Both the position numbers and the translations under genes were made by a program. DNA of 64,000 bases, from assembly GCA_963733935.1 (NCBI GenBank), contig CAVTEQ010000014.1, positions 434,001 to 498,000 of the forward strand, in the 5' to 3' direction. This document shows, piece by piece, positions 56,330 to 64,000 of this stretch. The notes beneath the pieces were generated by a model. It worked only from the letters and a program-made list of their open reading frames with translations. It made no database searches and was not told where the DNA came from. The DNA is from JAHFUA01 sp963733935 (GTDB taxonomy: Bacteria; Acidobacteriota; Terriglobia; Terriglobales; Acidobacteriaceae). Within the stretch, counting starts at the first letter, position 1; every line of letters begins with the position of its first letter.

Positions 56330-57535
56330 TTATTGCGCCGCGCCGGCAGTCTGCACGGGGGCAGCTCCACCGGCGTGGGTGGCGCCTGCCGGCATGAAGA
56401 AGTTGTGGTCGTAGAGATTGCGGTACATGCGCCCGGCGATCTCCGCCGCCTTGGGACCGAAAGTGGGGCGTCCGCCCTGCAGAAAGACCACCACCACGAT
56501 GCGTCCGCGGTCGGTCTTGGCGTAAGACCCGAACCAGCCGAAGCGGGTGCCGTCATGCGAGCAAGTGCCGGTCTTGCCCAGGACCTGCTCTTCGCTGAAG
56601 TTGTACCGCAGGCTGCGGGCAGTGCCGTACTCCACCGCGCCCGCCATGCCGTCGGCCATGGAGGGCATCAGCGGAGCGATATCGAGCTGACGCTTCACTT
56701 TGGGAACGAAGCTCGTGATCTCTTCCGGACGCGTGGGATGCTGCAGGTAGAAGAGCGTTCCGCCGTTGGCCATGGCGGCCACCAGCGCTCCCAGTTGCAG
56801 CGGCGTCATGGAGATGCTTTCGCCGAAGGAGCACATTTTGCCCACACCGCCGGCGCTCGACGTCAGCACCTGGCTGGGGAAAACTCCAAGGTGCTCGCCG
56901 GAAATGTTGTAGCCGGCCAGCTCGCCCAGTCCGAACTCGTGGGCGTAGTAGCTGACCTTCTCGAAGCCGAGGCGGCGTCCCAGGGCTTCGAAGTACGCGT
57001 TGTTGGAATGCGCGAGCGCCCCGGTGAGGTTCATGCGGGAGCGCGGACCGAGCGCGATCTCGGTGTTCTTGTCGACAATGCGCTCGTTCAGCGCCGCCAG
57101 CGCTACCGTCAGCTTGATCGTGGAACAGGGCTGCGCTCCACTGGCCAGCGCCAGCTTCTGGTTGACCATGCTCAGCACTCGACCGCTATCAGGATCGATG
57201 GCCACCACGGTGCCATTCATGTTGCCCAGGGCCTCGATGGCGGCAGCGCGGACCACCGCGTCCTCACCGGCGATTACGTCGCCCTCGGTGAGGCCGTCGG
57301 CATAAGAACTGGTGTAGAAGCGCTCATAGGAGCGGCGGTGCCGGCGGCCAGAGCTGCGGGTGGCGCGAGCATGCCGCAGACGCGCGGCCCGCTGCTTGGC
57401 GCGCGGACTCTCCGTAACTGTGGCGGAAGTGGAAGTCTTGCTGGTGCGAGTAGAGCCTGCGGCCGCGCTGGCCGAGAGCACGACAGCGAGGCCGACGATG
57501 AGGACGAGACGAGTGGCGAAACCCGGTTTAAACAT
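56330..57535 (-). CDS. Penicillin-binding transpeptidase-domain protein
   Basis: A 401-aa protein with an N-terminal membrane anchor or signal (FATRLVLIVGLAVVLSASAAAG), a basic Arg-rich linker and a transpeptidase domain. PCSTIKLTVALAAL holds the nucleophilic Ser with the +3 Lys; HSNNAYFEALGRRLG carries the S/N-x-N motif, and GKTGTCSHDG the KTG motif. No dimerisation or glycosyltransferase domain is present, so it resembles the class D-like or minimal PBP group. It likely crosslinks peptidoglycan or provides beta-lactam interaction. Start ATG 57535 is preferred to the TTG at 57553. Confidence 0.85.
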   Translation of the reverse strand: MFKPGFATRLVLIVGLAVVLSASAAAGSTRTSKTSTSATVTESPRAKQRAARLRHARATRSSGRRHRRSYERFYTSSYADGLTEGDVIAGEDAVVRAAAIEALGNMNGTVVAIDPDSGRVLSMVNQKLALASGAQPCSTIKLTVALAALNERIVDKNTEIALGPRSRMNLTGALAHSNNAYFEALGRRLGFEKVSYYAHEFGLGELAGYNISGEHLGVFPSQVLTSSAGGVGKMCSFGESISMTPLQLGALVAAMANGGTLFYLQHPTRPEEITSFVPKVKRQLDIAPLMPSMADGMAGAVEYGTARSLRYNFSEEQVLGKTGTCSHDGTRFGWFGSYAKTDRGRIVVVVFLQGGRPTFGPKAAEIAGRMYRNLYDHNFFMPAGATHAGGAAPVQTAGAAQ

Positions 57536-57802
57536 TTCCCTTTCCAATTCCAACCGATGGCGTTAAAGAAATACGGCCAGCGACGCGATCTTGCCGGGGG
57601 CTGGCTGGTGACACTCTCGGGGGGACTGGCGAGATATTATGAAAGTCACTGCTCGATTGCAACGACAAAAACACCGTTTCTTGCCTCCCCCGGGTCACCG
57701 TGGCCTTGGCCAAAGTCACCCTGTCAGTCATCGTAAGCATAGCGGAAGTGGCGATTTCCACGTGAGTTGCGGCAGACCAGCGGCTTTGGTAAGTAACCAA
57801 TT

Positions 57803-58999
57803 TCAGGAGTGCAAGCCGTTACCCGGACGCGGTGTTTCGGAGGGGCCCGGGGTTAGGGCGGGCGTGAGGATCGCCTCGTCGCCGGCGGCGGCAGTTCTGG
57901 TAACGCCGGCGCGCTGCGCTTCCAGCCAGGTCAAAACTCGCGAACTGGCGGAGACGAAGGGCGAGGGCGGCAGGTCGAACAGCTCCGGTGGACGGGTGGC
58001 GGCGGCTTTCACTCTTTCCGCTACCTGCATGCCGGGGGTCCCGCGGGGATGCGCCAGGAACAAATACAAATAAAGCAGCCAAAACACCAACGGTGTCAGC
58101 ATGGCGATCGGCCAGGCCCACCGCGAAACCGGCAGATGGCGGGCGAAGATCAAGAACGCCCCGAAGAACAGCCCTGTGGACAGCAGCACGATGGCGGCAT
58201 CGATCAGGGTAGAAAAGAGGCGCTGCGCCACCGTGGGCGCGGTGGTCGTGGTGAGTACCTCCCGCTCCTTTGGCCGCAAAGGCAGCGGCGCCTCGGCGGA
58301 GGGGTAATCCGCCAGTCGGGTCGGGGCGTGCAAGTCGGAGGCATGGATGCGCACCCAGTCCTGCAAGCATCGTTGGTCGTCTTCCGATAAGTCGATGAAA
58401 CGAAGTCCCGCGCGTCCGGAGGAGTCGGTCCAGACGATCTCCGCGGCAACATCCAGGTTGCGGAGCCAGCCGGGCAGCTCGAAGCGCAGGCGCATCGGCC
58501 CCTGGGCCTCCAGCGCCTGCAAGGCCTGGATGGCCATGCCGCCTTCGCTGATGTCGAGAATGATCGCCGGGTCCTGCCCGCCCTCGAAGCTGACATAGGC
58601 CAGCGTCGGTACTACCATGCGCGAGGGGCGGCGCAGCATGCGCTGCACCAGGGCCGTGGCCTCGCCCAGGCTGCGGGAGGCGGCATCCGGGCTCACCGGC
58701 TTGATCAGCACGAAATTCGCGCCCATGTCATAAGCCGCCTGAATGCTCGACAGCCCTTTGACCATGGCCAGCGCCACGCACGTCCCAGGATAATTCTGGC
58801 GCATCAGCTTGAGGAGTTCGGTGGCGTGTTCAACGTCATAGTCAACCACCACCGCCGAGGTCGCGCCTTCGGCCAGCCGCTCCACCGCGGGCTGGAGTTC
58901 GGCGCACACCTCGCTCTCGACGTTGAGTTGCCGCATCACGGTCTGCAGGACGGAAACCGCTTCCCCATCGCGGCTGACGAGCAGGGCTTGCAGAGACAT
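57803..58999 (-). CDS. Receiver-PilZ-RDD fusion protein
   Basis: A 398-aa protein of three parts. Residues 1-120 look like a response-regulator receiver with D11, D53/D55 and K100 (DGEAVSVL, VVVDYDVEH, FVLIKPVSP). Residues 122-220 are a PilZ domain with RRPSRM and ILDISEGGMAI, suited to bind c-di-GMP. Residues 250-345 hold an RDD-like membrane domain (QRLFSTLIDAAIVLLSTGLFFGAFLI and a second segment); the rest is Pro-rich. The order suggests phosphorylation and c-di-GMP inputs acting on a membrane output. The partner is unknown. Confidence 0.75.
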   Translation of the reverse strand: MSLQALLVSRDGEAVSVLQTVMRQLNVESEVCAELQPAVERLAEGATSAVVVDYDVEHATELLKLMRQNYPGTCVALAMVKGLSSIQAAYDMGANFVLIKPVSPDAASRSLGEATALVQRMLRRPSRMVVPTLAYVSFEGGQDPAIILDISEGGMAIQALQALEAQGPMRLRFELPGWLRNLDVAAEIVWTDSSGRAGLRFIDLSEDDQRCLQDWVRIHASDLHAPTRLADYPSAEAPLPLRPKEREVLTTTTAPTVAQRLFSTLIDAAIVLLSTGLFFGAFLIFARHLPVSRWAWPIAMLTPLVFWLLYLYLFLAHPRGTPGMQVAERVKAAATRPPELFDLPPSPFVSASSRVLTWLEAQRAGVTRTAAAGDEAILTPALTPGPSETPRPGNGLHS

Positions 59000-59144
59000 C
59001 GCTTCTCAGCTTATGCCGGACCATGGTGGCAGCCAATTGGCGGGGATGGTTCGGATCAGAACCTCGGACTGACGGAAAGCTGTTTGGTCGTCAGGGTGAT
59101 TTTGTTAGGATGCCAGCTAGGTTCCCAGCCGGGTTCATCCCAAG

Positions 59145-60125
59145 ATGCCAATGCTTCAGCGGAACACGCCGACTCGCTCCGGGAGTCATGCCCTGTCCAG
59201 TACTGGTCTTCTGTTTCAATCTGCCCGCCAATATCAGATCTTCCACCAAGACGCCTTCGACTGGCTGGCTAAAGCGCGACATCAAAGCGTCCATGCGGTG
59301 GTGACGGATCCTCCCTATGGGCTCGTGGAGTACACGCCGCGCGAGTTGGAGAAACTACGGATCGGGCGCGGTGGAATTTGGCGGATACCGCCGGCTTTTG
59401 ACGGATGCAAACGCCAGCCCCTGCCCCGGTTCACGGTGCTCAAGCAAAAGGATCACGCAGCCCTGCGCACGTTTTTTAAGAGATTCGCGGAGCTGCTCTT
59501 GCCGGTACTGGTTCCTGGGGCTCACGTGTTCATCGCAACCAACCCGCTGGTCTCCCACCTGGTCTACGAGCCGTTTATTAACACCGGTTTCGAGAAGCGC
59601 GGCGAGATCATACGCGTCGTGTACACATTGCGCGGTGGTGACCGCCCGAAGAACGCGCACAACGAATTTCCTGAGATCAGCGTGATGCCCAAGTCCTGTT
59701 GGGAGCCCTGGGGCTTGTTCCGCAAGCCTTTTGAAGGCCGGGTGCAGGATAATTTGAGGAAGTGGAAGACAGGCGGCCTTCGCCGGATCTCGGCCGAGGA
59801 ACCGTTCAAAGATTTGATCTACTCATCTCCTGCACGCGGACGGGAGCGGGACTTGGCGCCACATCCGTCCTTGAAGCCGCAAGCTTTCCTTCGGCAGATC
59901 GTGCGTGCGGCGCTGCCCTTCGAAGAGGGAGTTATTCTCGATCCCTTCATGGGTTCAGGGTCCACAATCGCCGCGGCGGTTGCTTGCGGATTGGAGAGCA
60001 TGGGGCTCGAAGTTAGTGAGCAATACTTCCTCATGGCCACCAAGGCCATACCGCTGCTAGCCCACGTCGCACAACCTGGAACACATCCGATAACAATCGG
60101 GGTGCGGCAGACCGAGCTGTGCTAA
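59145..60125 (+). CDS. DNA methyltransferase, N4/N6 class
   Basis: A 326-aa site-specific DNA methyltransferase. The catalytic motif DPPYGL (near residue 56) precedes the cofactor motif DPFMGSGSTIAA (near residue 270), the beta-type order; VLVPGAHVFIATNPLVSHLV lies between. No endonuclease gene is adjacent, so it is an orphan. A DnaQ-like exonuclease gene follows 13 bases later, an unusual pairing. Start ATG 59145 is the first in frame. Confidence 0.85.
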   Translation: MPMLQRNTPTRSGSHALSSTGLLFQSARQYQIFHQDAFDWLAKARHQSVHAVVTDPPYGLVEYTPRELEKLRIGRGGIWRIPPAFDGCKRQPLPRFTVLKQKDHAALRTFFKRFAELLLPVLVPGAHVFIATNPLVSHLVYEPFINTGFEKRGEIIRVVYTLRGGDRPKNAHNEFPEISVMPKSCWEPWGLFRKPFEGRVQDNLRKWKTGGLRRISAEEPFKDLIYSSPARGRERDLAPHPSLKPQAFLRQIVRAALPFEEGVILDPFMGSGSTIAAAVACGLESMGLEVSEQYFLMATKAIPLLAHVAQPGTHPITIGVRQTELC

Positions 60126-60138
60126 GCGCCTGAAAATT

Positions 60139-60906
60139 ATGAAGAGGCAACTTGAGCTGAGGCGCCCTCTGGCCTTCATGGACTTGGAAACTACGGGCCG
60201 GAGCACGCTTTCGGACCGAATCGTCGAGATCGGCATTCTAAAAATAATGCCGAACGGGCGTATGCACAAGTTCCACGCCAAACTCGATCCCGAGAGGCCA
60301 ATCCGGGCGGATGCAAGCCGTATCCACGGCATTACAAACAAGCAGGTAGAAGGTAACCGAACATTTAAGGATGTTGCCAGGCGAGTGTTCGAGCTTCTGG
60401 CGGATTCCGACGTAGCCGGGTTCAATATTGCTGCCTTCGACTTGCTGCTCCTCCAAGAGGAGTTTAGGCGTGTGGGCATGGAGTTTTCGTTGCTGAATCG
60501 ACTCGTCGTCGACGTTATGCGGATTTATCACAAGAAAGAGCCGCGTAACCTCGCGTCTGCCTATAGATTTTACTGCGGCTCAGAACACAGTAATGCACAT
60601 CACGCCTTCGAAGACGCCCGTGTGTCTTGGAAGGTTCTGGAAGGGCAACTCGATAGATATGCGGATCTCCCGAATACGGCTGAAGGTCTCTGCCAGTTTT
60701 GCAGGCCAGCGGAGAAACCACAGTTCGTGGATTCTGGTCGGTGGTTTGAGCTGAAGGACGGGGAGCCGTTTTTTGTTCGCGGCAAACACGCTCGCCGCTC
60801 CTTGAGAGCGGTCGCCAAAACTGATCCGGACTACCTCGACTGGATGTTGGGCGAGGATATAGCAGACGACACCGCCCTGTTAGTGGCACGTGCTCTTCGC
60901 AAGTGA
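60139..60906 (+). CDS. DEDDh-type 3'-5' exonuclease
   Basis: A 255-aa protein with the exonuclease core of the DnaQ family: MDLETTG (D15, E17), HGITNKQVEG, VAGFNIAAFDLLLL and HHAFEDARVSW. A C-terminal extension carries a possible zinc site, CQFCRPAEKP, and DGEPFFVRGKHARRSL, similar to DUF3820-type regions of phage-associated exonucleases. It begins 13 bases after the methyltransferase stop and probably shares its transcript. Confidence 0.85.
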   Translation: MKRQLELRRPLAFMDLETTGRSTLSDRIVEIGILKIMPNGRMHKFHAKLDPERPIRADASRIHGITNKQVEGNRTFKDVARRVFELLADSDVAGFNIAAFDLLLLQEEFRRVGMEFSLLNRLVVDVMRIYHKKEPRNLASAYRFYCGSEHSNAHHAFEDARVSWKVLEGQLDRYADLPNTAEGLCQFCRPAEKPQFVDSGRWFELKDGEPFFVRGKHARRSLRAVAKTDPDYLDWMLGEDIADDTALLVARALRK

Positions 60907-61390
60907 GAGGTCGACTCCACTGCCTCGATCCCTACCGTAGAGTCTATGTGTGCCGCCCCTAAAAGGGGCTCGGATATTGGTTGCGGCCTACCCGGCACTG
61001 CGCGGCCCCTCCGGGTCACGCTTGCGCTGGGCTACATTCTTCGCGGCCGCTGACGCGGACGCCTCTTTGCGACGATGTGTTATCAAACATCTGCCGGTTT
61101 GGAGCAGTATCCCTGGGTTCGCACGAATAAGCCCTCCACATCACCGCTGAAGCTTCCTGCTGAATCCTTGACTCAACGCAGGCACGCGGAGTGGAACTGG
61201 CGTTTAGCGGCTCGTTGATCCGCGGAGCACTCGCTTTTTCGAGCCGCACTTCCACCCGCGGGGGACGCGGATGCGTGCCGCTGCTCAACCAGTTGCCTGC
61301 GGATCAGGCGGCAAGACGCGCGGCCCTCCACAGTAGTGCAGCCAACCCGAGCGACGGGATTGCATCTTACGAAGTCGCCGGGGTGCAACT
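60907..61390. repeat. Intergenic region with several palindromes
   Basis: Near 60955 GCCCCTAAAAGGGGC forms a hairpin, followed by GGCCTACCCGGCACTGCGCGGCC, CTTGCGCTGGGCTACATTCTT and CGCGGCCGC-rich segments to about 61060, like other repeat blocks in the window. Short ORFs here on either strand have no support. No gene is recognised. Confidence 0.45.
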
Positions 61391-62260
61391 CTGAAACCGA
61401 TATACGAGAAACCATTTTGGCGCCGTGCGCGCCGGCTGATCCTGCCGGTGCTTGGGTTATTTCTGGCGAGCGGCCTGGCCGCTGCTCAGCAGGAAGAGGC
61501 TCCGGTTTCACCGGGTTCCGCCGTGCCGGGAATCTTCTTCCCAGGAGTAGGAGGCGGGCATGGATTTATCGAGGCCGGTGGCGGCCACAGCGCCCTCACC
61601 CCGGGTAATCCTTCATGGACGGACGGTTACCTGCGCGCCGTATTCGCGGGGCCAACGAATACGATCCAGACTGCAGTCACTCGTGAGGACCGCTACGGCG
61701 ATCGGGGATGGTATTTCACGGGTGGGCTGACGCACGTATTCAACCAGGACTGGTACGCCGATGTCTTCGCGGGTGCCAGTTCGTATTGCTTTTTCCTGCC
61801 CAAGTATCGATTCGATGGCTTCATTCATCGCAAGCTGCTCCCACAGAAGCAGCTAGTGGTGGTGCTTGGCGGCGGCTATGAAAAGGCCAAAGACGTGCAC
61901 TCCGCTTTTCGTCTGAATCCCGAGGCGAACTATTACTTGCGGCCCTCCTGGGTCCTGCAAAGCGGCATTATCTTTACCCGCGGTGATCCCGGTGGGGTGA
62001 CGGTTCATACTCAATACTTCGCGGTTACGCAGGGGCAGAACAAGAGCCATTACATCTCCGTGCGCGGCGAGTACGGACGGGAAGCATAGGAGCTGATCGG
62101 CCCGACAAGCGTGCTGGTCAACTTTCCCATCCATGATGTTTCCGGCACCTGGCGGCAGTGGCTTGGTCCGAACTACGGTTTCAATTTAACGGTCGAGCGC
62201 TACAACAACTACATATTCAACCGGATTGGGGCTACGGCAGGACTGTTCGTGGATTTCTAG
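61391..62260 (+). pseudogene. YaiO-type outer-membrane beta-barrel protein with in-frame TAG
   Basis: An outer-membrane barrel like the YaiO family. It starts at CTG 61391 or GTG 61448 (signal LILPVLGLFLASGLAAAQ) and continues to GREA. A TAG at 62087-62089 breaks the frame, yet the same frame resumes with ELIGPTSVLVNFPIHDVSGTW and ends at the barrel-like RIGATAGLFVDF before TAG 62258. The break sits at a point where family members read through (EAYxLIG). It may be a nonsense mutation, a base error, or a readthrough. The GT2 gene downstream recalls the E. coli yaiP-yaiO neighbourhood. Confidence 0.7.
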
Positions 62261-62536
62261 CGCACACAGACACACAACAACACGACCCTGGCGCGATCAT
62301 CATTGCAGCGTCACGATTCAGGCTAGCCGAGAGCAAAGCCCAACCTGGAACTCACGCAGTCTCGCCCAACGCACATTTAAATCTCTGATCTCCCTGAAAC
62401 CGGCCGTGGGGCCGCCGAGTACGGAGTTTCATGGATGTTTCACAGAAGAGAAAAATCGTGGGGCAGGGCCAACCCAGAAGCCGGATCAAGGACTCACAGA
62501 CAGCGAAGAGCAGCCGCTCAGGTGGGATTGCTAAGC

Positions 62537-63871
62537 ATGGGACACGGTTCTGCGGGCTTGCTGATTCCTTTCTGTGTGATCGAGGTATTCATTTGCATCT
62601 ACATGGTGAGGCATTATTGGTTTACCTTGAACCGCCTCTTCGGGCGGCAACGGTATCCGTTCATCGACGTTGAGGTGGCCGAGTGGCCGGCGGTAACCGT
62701 CCTGGTGGCCGCCCACAACGAGGAGGCGGTCATCGCCGATGTCCTCGAGTGCCTGCTGCACGTGGATTATCCCCCTGACCGCCTGCACATCGTTCCGGTT
62801 AACGATCGCTCCACCGACGGAACGGAAGCCATCATCGACGCGATTGCGGCCCGCAACCCGGGACGGATTACCCCGTTCCATCGCCGCGGCGGAAAGGCGC
62901 GCAAAGCCGCCGCTCTGCAGGAAGCCATGGAGAACTTCGTGCAGACGGAAATCGTGCTCCTGTTCGACGCCGATTACATGCCCGGCAAACCGCTCATCCG
63001 GCAACTGGTGGCGCCTTTCTTCGATCCCAACGTCGGGTGCGTGATGGGGCGCGTGGTCCCCATGAACGTGGGCCAGAATCTGCTGACTCGGATGCTGGAT
63101 ATGGAGCGCGCCGCCGGCTACCAGATCGATCAGCAGGCCCGCCAGAACATGCGCCTGGTGCCGCAATTCGGCGGTACTGCCGGCGGCATGCGCAAGTCGG
63201 CACTCTTTGAAGCCGGTGGATGGAATACGGATACGCTCACCGAAGACACCGATCTCACCTTTCGCCTGATGCTCTGCGGGTGGAAGACCGTCTACCAGAA
63301 TCGAGCGGAATGTTACGAAGAGTCGCCCGTGAAGTGGCCGGTGCGGGTCCGGCAAAACAAGCGCTGGGCCAAGGGTCACGACCAGGTGATGTGGAAATAT
63401 ACGCTCTCCATGTTCCGCCCCGGTTGCATGACGTTGCGCGAGCGGCTCGACGGTCTGCTGCTGCTGTGGATCTATGCCATGGCGCCGGCGCTCCTGATTG
63501 CCTGGCTTCTGGCGGTCATCATGTTTTACAACGGCGACTCCCTGGAAGCGCCCATGATGGTGCTCTTTGTCGCCTCCTTCACCGCCCTGGGTAACTTTGC
63601 CACGTTCTTTGAGGTTGCCGCTTCCGCGCGGCTCGATGGGTCCAAAGAGCGCTTGCGGATTCTGCCCTTCCACTTTCTCGGGTTCCTGGTCAGCATGATG
63701 ACCTGCTCACAGGCCGCCTTCGAGCTGGTGCGGGAGGCCGTTATCGGAGGCGATGTGAAGTGGGACAAAACCGAGCGGGCGCGGCAAGCCGGGCCGCGTC
63801 CCGTGCCGGAAGCTGTGCCGCAGCCGGTCTCGCCACAGGAGCAGGGGATGCCCGCAGAGGAACCGGCATGA
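62537..63871 (+). CDS. GT2 family processive glycosyltransferase
   Basis: A 444-aa membrane glycosyltransferase of the cellulose-synthase-like GT2 group. VTVLVAAHNEEAVIADVLECL, VNDRSTDGTEAIID, LLFDADYMPG, TEDTDLTFRLMLCGW and RQNKRWAKGH give D1, D2, the TED motif and the Q/RxxRW region. Two or three membrane segments lie at the C-terminus. ATG 62537 has a GGTGGGA site. It probably makes an exported polysaccharide, passed out through the YaiO-like barrel (inference). The next gene starts inside its stop. Confidence 0.9.
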   Translation: MGHGSAGLLIPFCVIEVFICIYMVRHYWFTLNRLFGRQRYPFIDVEVAEWPAVTVLVAAHNEEAVIADVLECLLHVDYPPDRLHIVPVNDRSTDGTEAIIDAIAARNPGRITPFHRRGGKARKAAALQEAMENFVQTEIVLLFDADYMPGKPLIRQLVAPFFDPNVGCVMGRVVPMNVGQNLLTRMLDMERAAGYQIDQQARQNMRLVPQFGGTAGGMRKSALFEAGGWNTDTLTEDTDLTFRLMLCGWKTVYQNRAECYEESPVKWPVRVRQNKRWAKGHDQVMWKYTLSMFRPGCMTLRERLDGLLLLWIYAMAPALLIAWLLAVIMFYNGDSLEAPMMVLFVASFTALGNFATFFEVAASARLDGSKERLRILPFHFLGFLVSMMTCSQAAFELVREAVIGGDVKWDKTERARQAGPRPVPEAVPQPVSPQEQGMPAEEPA

Positions 63872-64000
63872 TCGGCGGCGTCGCGTCCTTGATGGCAGTG
63901 ACCGGTTTTCTAGCGGCGCTACCGATGGCGCCGGCCTTCCTCGAGCTGTACCTGCGCCGGGATACAGGACCCATCCCCGTTAAGAACCGCACTGAGGTGA
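63868..64000 (+). CDS. Membrane protein, cut by window edge
   Basis: A frame starting ATG 63868 overlaps the GT2 stop (ATGA) and runs to the window edge, 44 codons. It begins with a hydrophobic segment (VASLMAVTGFLAALPMAPAFLELYLRR) and a polar stretch. The coupling suggests it helps the glycosyltransferase. No family can be given from this piece. Confidence 0.6.
   Translation, partial: MIGGVASLMAVTGFLAALPMAPAFLELYLRRDTGPIPVKNRTEV

Overview
The window looks like a chromosomal segment of a soil member of the Acidobacteriota (class Terriglobia or a close relative). This is an inference from gene content and style, because no rRNA gene or database search is available. Supporting signs are high GC, many secreted proteins with carboxypeptidase-regulatory, Ig-like or kumamolisin domains, short palindromic intergenic repeats, a TIGR02999-type sigma factor beside a Ser/Thr kinase with TPRs, and many lineage-style hypothetical proteins. 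There is no phage, plasmid, integrase or transposase. One tRNA (Lys, CTT) is present.

Layout. 0-8 kb: a cut lipoprotein gene, an adenosine-specific kinase, a CstA transporter gene with a one-base frameshift, a secreted lipoprotein, a DsbD-N/redoxin pair and a MacB-type permease. 7.6-13.1 kb: a lipid or glycan modification block with two half-size DMT flippases, an ArnT-like GT39 transferase, a UDP-sulfoquinovose-synthase-like enzyme and an HpnI-like glycosyltransferase. 13-20 kb: thiolase, LLM oxidoreductase, then a galactose-oxidase-like copper radical oxidase beside a heme peroxidase. 20-28 kb: PspC protein, alpha/beta hydrolase, AroA, M3 peptidase, tRNA-Lys, and hydroxypyruvate isomerase with tartronate semialdehyde reductase (frameshifted). 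28-38 kb: a toxin-antitoxin pair, small hypotheticals, repeats, a PHB-depolymerase-like esterase, MmsA, PilZ and XRE proteins, a 39-residue secreted peptide and a membrane pair. 37.8-46.4 kb: a very large S53 protease ending in an S74 domain, a DHp-like membrane protein, an outer-membrane protein, and a MacA/MacB-ATPase pair.

46.4-56.2 kb is the most unusual part. It is an all-minus-strand block with an ECF sigma factor and a Ser/Thr kinase-TPR gene at its upstream end. Three near-identical 38-39 bp elements follow, each just upstream of a minus-strand gene: a 97-aa protein, a diheme cytochrome c, and a 21-codon ORF followed by a TPR protein. I read these as the sigma factor's promoters, so the block may be one phospho-controlled sigma regulon. 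The cytochrome gene is split by about 3.1 kb carrying a 913-aa secreted protein gene.

56-64 kb: a penicillin-binding transpeptidase, a receiver-PilZ-RDD fusion, an orphan DNA methyltransferase with a DnaQ-like exonuclease, a YaiO-type outer-membrane barrel broken by an in-frame TAG, a GT2 glycosyltransferase and the start of a further membrane protein.

At least seven conserved genes carry single-base disruptions (cstA, glxR, cytochrome c, kinase, sigma factor twice, yaiO-like). Either the underlying sequence has residual indel errors or several loci are decaying; this affects every 'broken gene' claim here.
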